A stretch of 48,291 bases of DNA from a virus. Positions 46,264-48,291 of this stretch are shown in pieces. The stretch covers positions 1-48,291 of the IMG/VR virus record IMGVR_UViG_3300036859_000430. The stretch is one strand, 5' to 3'. The position numbers and the translations under genes were made by a program. Below the pieces are notes generated by a model, which searched no databases, was not told the origin of the DNA, and was given only the letters and a program-made list of their open reading frames with translations. How positions within the stretch are numbered: position 1 is the stretch's first letter; each line of letters begins with the position of its first letter.

Positions 46264-46497
46264 GTGACGGACCTATTGGACGCGGAAGAGGTCCGCTTGG
46301 CCATGCGGGCACTTAACGATAGCGCTAGTTTGACGAGGGTGGAGGTTGCAGAGTTGCGGACTGAGAACGCCCGCCTGCGGGAGGCGCTCAGAGCGTTGCT
46401 GAACACGGCCTACATTGAAGCTTACGATCATGCGACCACGCAATTGATCGTGCTGGACGAGGTGCTGCAACAGGCCCGCGATGCGCTCAATGACTAG
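46264..46497 (+). CDS. small coiled-coil protein
   Basis: 77 residues from GTG at 46264 with GGGAGG nine bases upstream. It is a heptad-rich helix (TRVEVAELRTENARLREAL, then TQLIVLDEVLQQARDALND), predicting a coiled-coil dimer. It is the second gene of the short plus-strand unit. Small coiled coils can act as anti-sigma-like or anti-repressor proteins, but there is no direct evidence. Confidence 0.62.
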   Translation: MTDLLDAEEVRLAMRALNDSASLTRVEVAELRTENARLREALRALLNTAYIEAYDHATTQLIVLDEVLQQARDALND

Positions 46498-46864
46498 CCG
46501 CGCGGGTTGTTCCTTCCCTGGGACACTCGACGGAACGCCTGGGGGACGATGGTTCCCCGGGCATCCGCGTTGAGGGGAGGCGGTTCCAACGTCCGAGTCG
46601 AGAACCTCATCTTCATGCCCTAACTGCCATCACCCATGGGAAGATCACGTATCCGTTGGCGCATGGTCTCCGGATAATCCAGTAGGCATTTGTTATTATG
46701 ATCGGGCAGTCGGCGAGCATTGTCGATGCAGTAGGGGACCAATTCCTAATATATTCCCGAGACGCGGTATGTCGAAAGAGGGGAATTCGACGCATGAATG
46801 ATGCGCCCGCCGGGAGCCCGCGCCTCGCGGGAGATTGACGAGGGCGGGCTCCACCGGCGCGCTT
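46498..46864. other. non-coding region between convergent units
   Basis: 367 bases without a convincing gene. It contains GC-rich inverted-repeat segments (for example GGGG at 46547 with CCCC near 46557), an AT-rich stretch with TATTATGATC and TAATATATTCCCG, and a strong stem near 46813-46852. A 60-codon minus-strand frame at 46613-46795 lacks a ribosome site and is not called. It may hold a terminator and perhaps a small RNA. Confidence 0.5.
46813..46852. terminator. hairpin at the end of the late operon
   Basis: GGAGCCCGC (46813-46821) pairs with GCGGGCTCC (46844-46852), with extra pairing outside. It lies 12 bases after the stop of the beta-helix gene (46865), in the path of late transcription, and in the path of the short plus-strand unit. 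There is no long T-run, so it is a candidate only, perhaps acting both ways. Confidence 0.45.
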
Positions 46865-48025
46865 CTAAATGAACTTGTTACCCGACTCCACGTAATCTGA
46901 ACTAATGGGTAGCACAACTTGGTGCGCTCGCACGAAGCGATTATTCAGTATCTGTACTCCGATGGAATTCTCGAGTCGGACTCCGTACACAATTGGGAAC
47001 TGGATTTTCGCCCAGGATACGACGTTACCCTCGATCGTTACGTCCTGTGCTCCTCGGAATCGGAGTCCGAATTGTCCATAAAGGTCGATCAGAGTGTTGC
47101 GAACGATAGTAAATGGGCCTCGCCGAGCGCACCCGAACGGCGTCTTAACCTCAATTCTGGAAAGATTGGTAGCTCGGCCCGAGATTTCCATCACATTGTC
47201 GGCCACGACGATATTCTTCATTCCTCGGTTACATAGGCCACCCATCGGCAGCCAAACTAGCCAGACGTTCCGAGTTCGATTACGCAGAATCTTAATGTCG
47301 TTAGTGGTAAGGGACGCATATTCGGGCTCAATGTCAAAGATAGAATATCCAGTAGGCCCAAGTACGTTGTCCTGGAATGTAATCCTATCTCCGGTAACGA
47401 TTGCCAACGACATGCGACCATTCCCCGCGAAGGTGGAGTTCTGCACCGTTATGTCGCTGGGTTGAAGGTCCGTAGGATTGCAGCCATCGTGTGGACCACA
47501 AGCTTGCACAATTAGTCCATCACCGTAAGCATTCAATCCCGTGATGCCGTCTACGAGAACGAACGTGGAACCCTCGATGTGGATGTTATGGCCCCACTGG
47601 TAAGCGGATACGAAGGTCCCTGGAATAGGATGATTACCGACGATCTTCAGGTTTTTAAAAACCAGATGATCGCCCCGCTTTAGAAGCAATTGTCGTTTGC
47701 CAGGAGCTTGGCGGGTCCCATCGAGCGTGGCTCCGTTCCCTTCGAATCTTAGCCAATGACGCAGACTTAGGACCAACGGTGTATCCAGCAAGTAATTGGC
47801 GTTCGGTTGAAGCTTTAGAACGTTATAGGGGGAGACGGTGGTCGAACCTGGACCGCATCCATCGGGAACGGATTGTATCCAAGCTGATAGTTGTGCCCCA
47901 GTAATTATTTCTATTGGAGCTGTTACTATTTGAGCGGAGCAACTCTGAATAGCATTAACTCCAATAAGCGCTCCGCCCAGAGTTAAGAGCCCAACAATCC
48001 AACTAACAGCGGCTTTCTTAGTCAT
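46865..48025 (-). CDS. exported right-handed beta-helix protein (last late gene)
   Basis: 386 residues. The N-terminus (AAVSWIVGLLTLGGALIGVN, then AIQSCSAQ) is a signal peptide or anchor. The rest is a right-handed parallel beta-helix of pectate-lyase type with many coils that end in N-x-x-x-x-G or I-x-x-N (HIEGSTFVLVDGI, FQDNVLGPTGYS, VADNVMEISG, IEGNVVSWAKI). The lack of the usual depolymerase active-site pattern leaves its chemistry open. Located directly after the holin-like gene, it may digest or bind a host surface polymer from the outside, or act in lysis. Its start overlaps the holin-like stop by 8 bases. Confidence 0.75.
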   Translation of the reverse strand: MTKKAAVSWIVGLLTLGGALIGVNAIQSCSAQIVTAPIEIITGAQLSAWIQSVPDGCGPGSTTVSPYNVLKLQPNANYLLDTPLVLSLRHWLRFEGNGATLDGTRQAPGKRQLLLKRGDHLVFKNLKIVGNHPIPGTFVSAYQWGHNIHIEGSTFVLVDGITGLNAYGDGLIVQACGPHDGCNPTDLQPSDITVQNSTFAGNGRMSLAIVTGDRITFQDNVLGPTGYSIFDIEPEYASLTTNDIKILRNRTRNVWLVWLPMGGLCNRGMKNIVVADNVMEISGRATNLSRIEVKTPFGCARRGPFTIVRNTLIDLYGQFGLRFRGAQDVTIEGNVVSWAKIQFPIVYGVRLENSIGVQILNNRFVRAHQVVLPISSDYVESGNKFI

Positions 48026-48291
48026 TGGGCGTCTCTACGGTCCCATCAACCGCATTAGCCGTCATCGGGTCCGCAGGGTTACGCTGCTTTTTAGCCACAA
48101 AGAAAGTGACAACGGCCGCCCCCTTGGAGAACAACAGGAGCGCGGCACCCTGGACCTCTGGGTCGCTTAGGCTGTTGAAGTCGAAGCCACCCTTGAGCAG
48201 CCCCGACAAAATCAGGACTGCGCCCACCACATCGCCCAGAGCTGATTGGAGCGTCTCAGCTGGGCGGGTTCTAATCAGTTCCAGTAGCTTT
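47770..48291. repeat. right copy of imperfect terminal direct repeat
   Basis: This is the right-hand copy of bases 1-522, 98.5% identical (514 of 522). The differences are spread evenly, with no cluster of indels. It shows that the genome closes on itself. Confidence 0.9.
48018..48291 (-). CDS. holin-like gene, right copy (cut by window edge)
   Basis: The same gene as 249-530, missing its first three codons at the window end. It has Ala where the left copy has Val in the TANVVDG segment. Across the circle junction the upstream lysis genes of 646-2054 follow. Confidence 0.8.
   Translation of the reverse strand, partial: KLLELIRTRPAETLQSALGDVVGAVLILSGLLKGGFDFNSLSDPEVQGAALLLFSKGAAVVTFFVAKKQRNPADPMTANAVDGTVETPND

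Noticed and set aside
46613-46795. 60-codon minus-strand frame in the late-end gap
   Set aside because: No ribosome site, no sensible domain, and overlapping alternatives of similar length.
1-48291. Prophage features: integrase, attachment site, repressor-type C1 gene
   Set aside because: No recombinase was recognised. The only HTH proteins are small, so a temperate lifestyle is not supported.
1-48291. tRNA genes and CRISPR arrays
   Set aside because: I saw no cloverleaf-like segment with a GGTTCGAATCC-type arm between genes and no regularly spaced repeats. The Cas4-like nuclease is a phage recombination enzyme by context. A tRNA-scan run would be decisive.

Overview
The window reads as one complete tailed-phage genome (siphovirus) that infects an actinobacterium. 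The first 522 bases recur at the right end (47770-48291) with eight single-base differences, so the molecule is circular or circularly permuted with a unit of about 47.77 kb. Pointers to the host are a WhiB-type regulator (33420-33728), LexA-like boxes of the actinobacterial type, and the actinophage-like order of the head and tail genes. I see no integrase, tRNA or CRISPR array, so a lytic lifestyle is more likely than a temperate one.

Layout. (1) Late module, minus strand, read from about 22.0 kb down to 1 and across the circle junction to 46.87 kb: small and large terminase, portal, scaffold, major capsid protein, an inserted glycosyltransferase, head-tail connectors, several virion proteins (one made of 13 copies of a 22-residue repeat), tail terminator, tail tube, tail chaperones joined by a -1 frameshift, tape measure, distal tail and hub proteins, amidase endolysin, membrane proteins and an exported beta-helix protein. 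(2) A control region at 22.0-22.47 kb with three LexA-like boxes. (3) Early module, plus strand, 22.47-30.94 kb: about 24 mostly tiny, translationally coupled genes, many with zinc-ribbon-like cysteine pairs, beginning in an extremely GC-rich kilobase and ending in a small HTH regulator and an RmlC-like sugar epimerase. (4) Replication and nucleotide module, minus strand, 45.79 down to 30.92 kb: Cas4-like nuclease, Sak4-like ATPase, SSB-like protein, PrimPol-helicase, family A DNA polymerase, RuvC-like resolvase, a PurZ-type aminoadenylosuccinate synthetase, a deoxyribosyltransferase-MazG fusion, WhiB, a methyltransferase and an RmlB-like dehydratase. (5) A short plus-strand unit at 45.88-46.86 kb with two tiny genes and GC-rich hairpins, convergent with the end of the late module.

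The main interest is the nucleotide module. The PurA homologue at 36208-37320 has Ser at the position of the catalytic Asp of PurA (GGQFGSEGKG), the signature of PurZ, which starts the synthesis of 2-aminoadenine (Z) DNA. With a MazG-family enzyme and a Klenow-type polymerase close by, this phage probably carries a diaminopurine genome. Two features look unusual: PurZ contains an inserted DnaJ-like zinc module (two CxxCxGxG motifs), and the MazG domain is fused to a nucleoside 2-deoxyribosyltransferase domain, which suggests a variant dZTP pathway. No DatZ-type HD phosphohydrolase is visible.

A second thread is sugar chemistry: RmlB-like and RmlC-like enzymes lie at the 30.9 kb convergence point, and a glycosyltransferase sits directly behind the capsid gene, which suggests decoration of the virion. 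Regulation appears to use divergent promoters at 45.8-45.9 kb, a repeated TTGACARRGRGCAA motif, LexA-like boxes, and a possible switchable hairpin over the RmlC ribosome-binding site.
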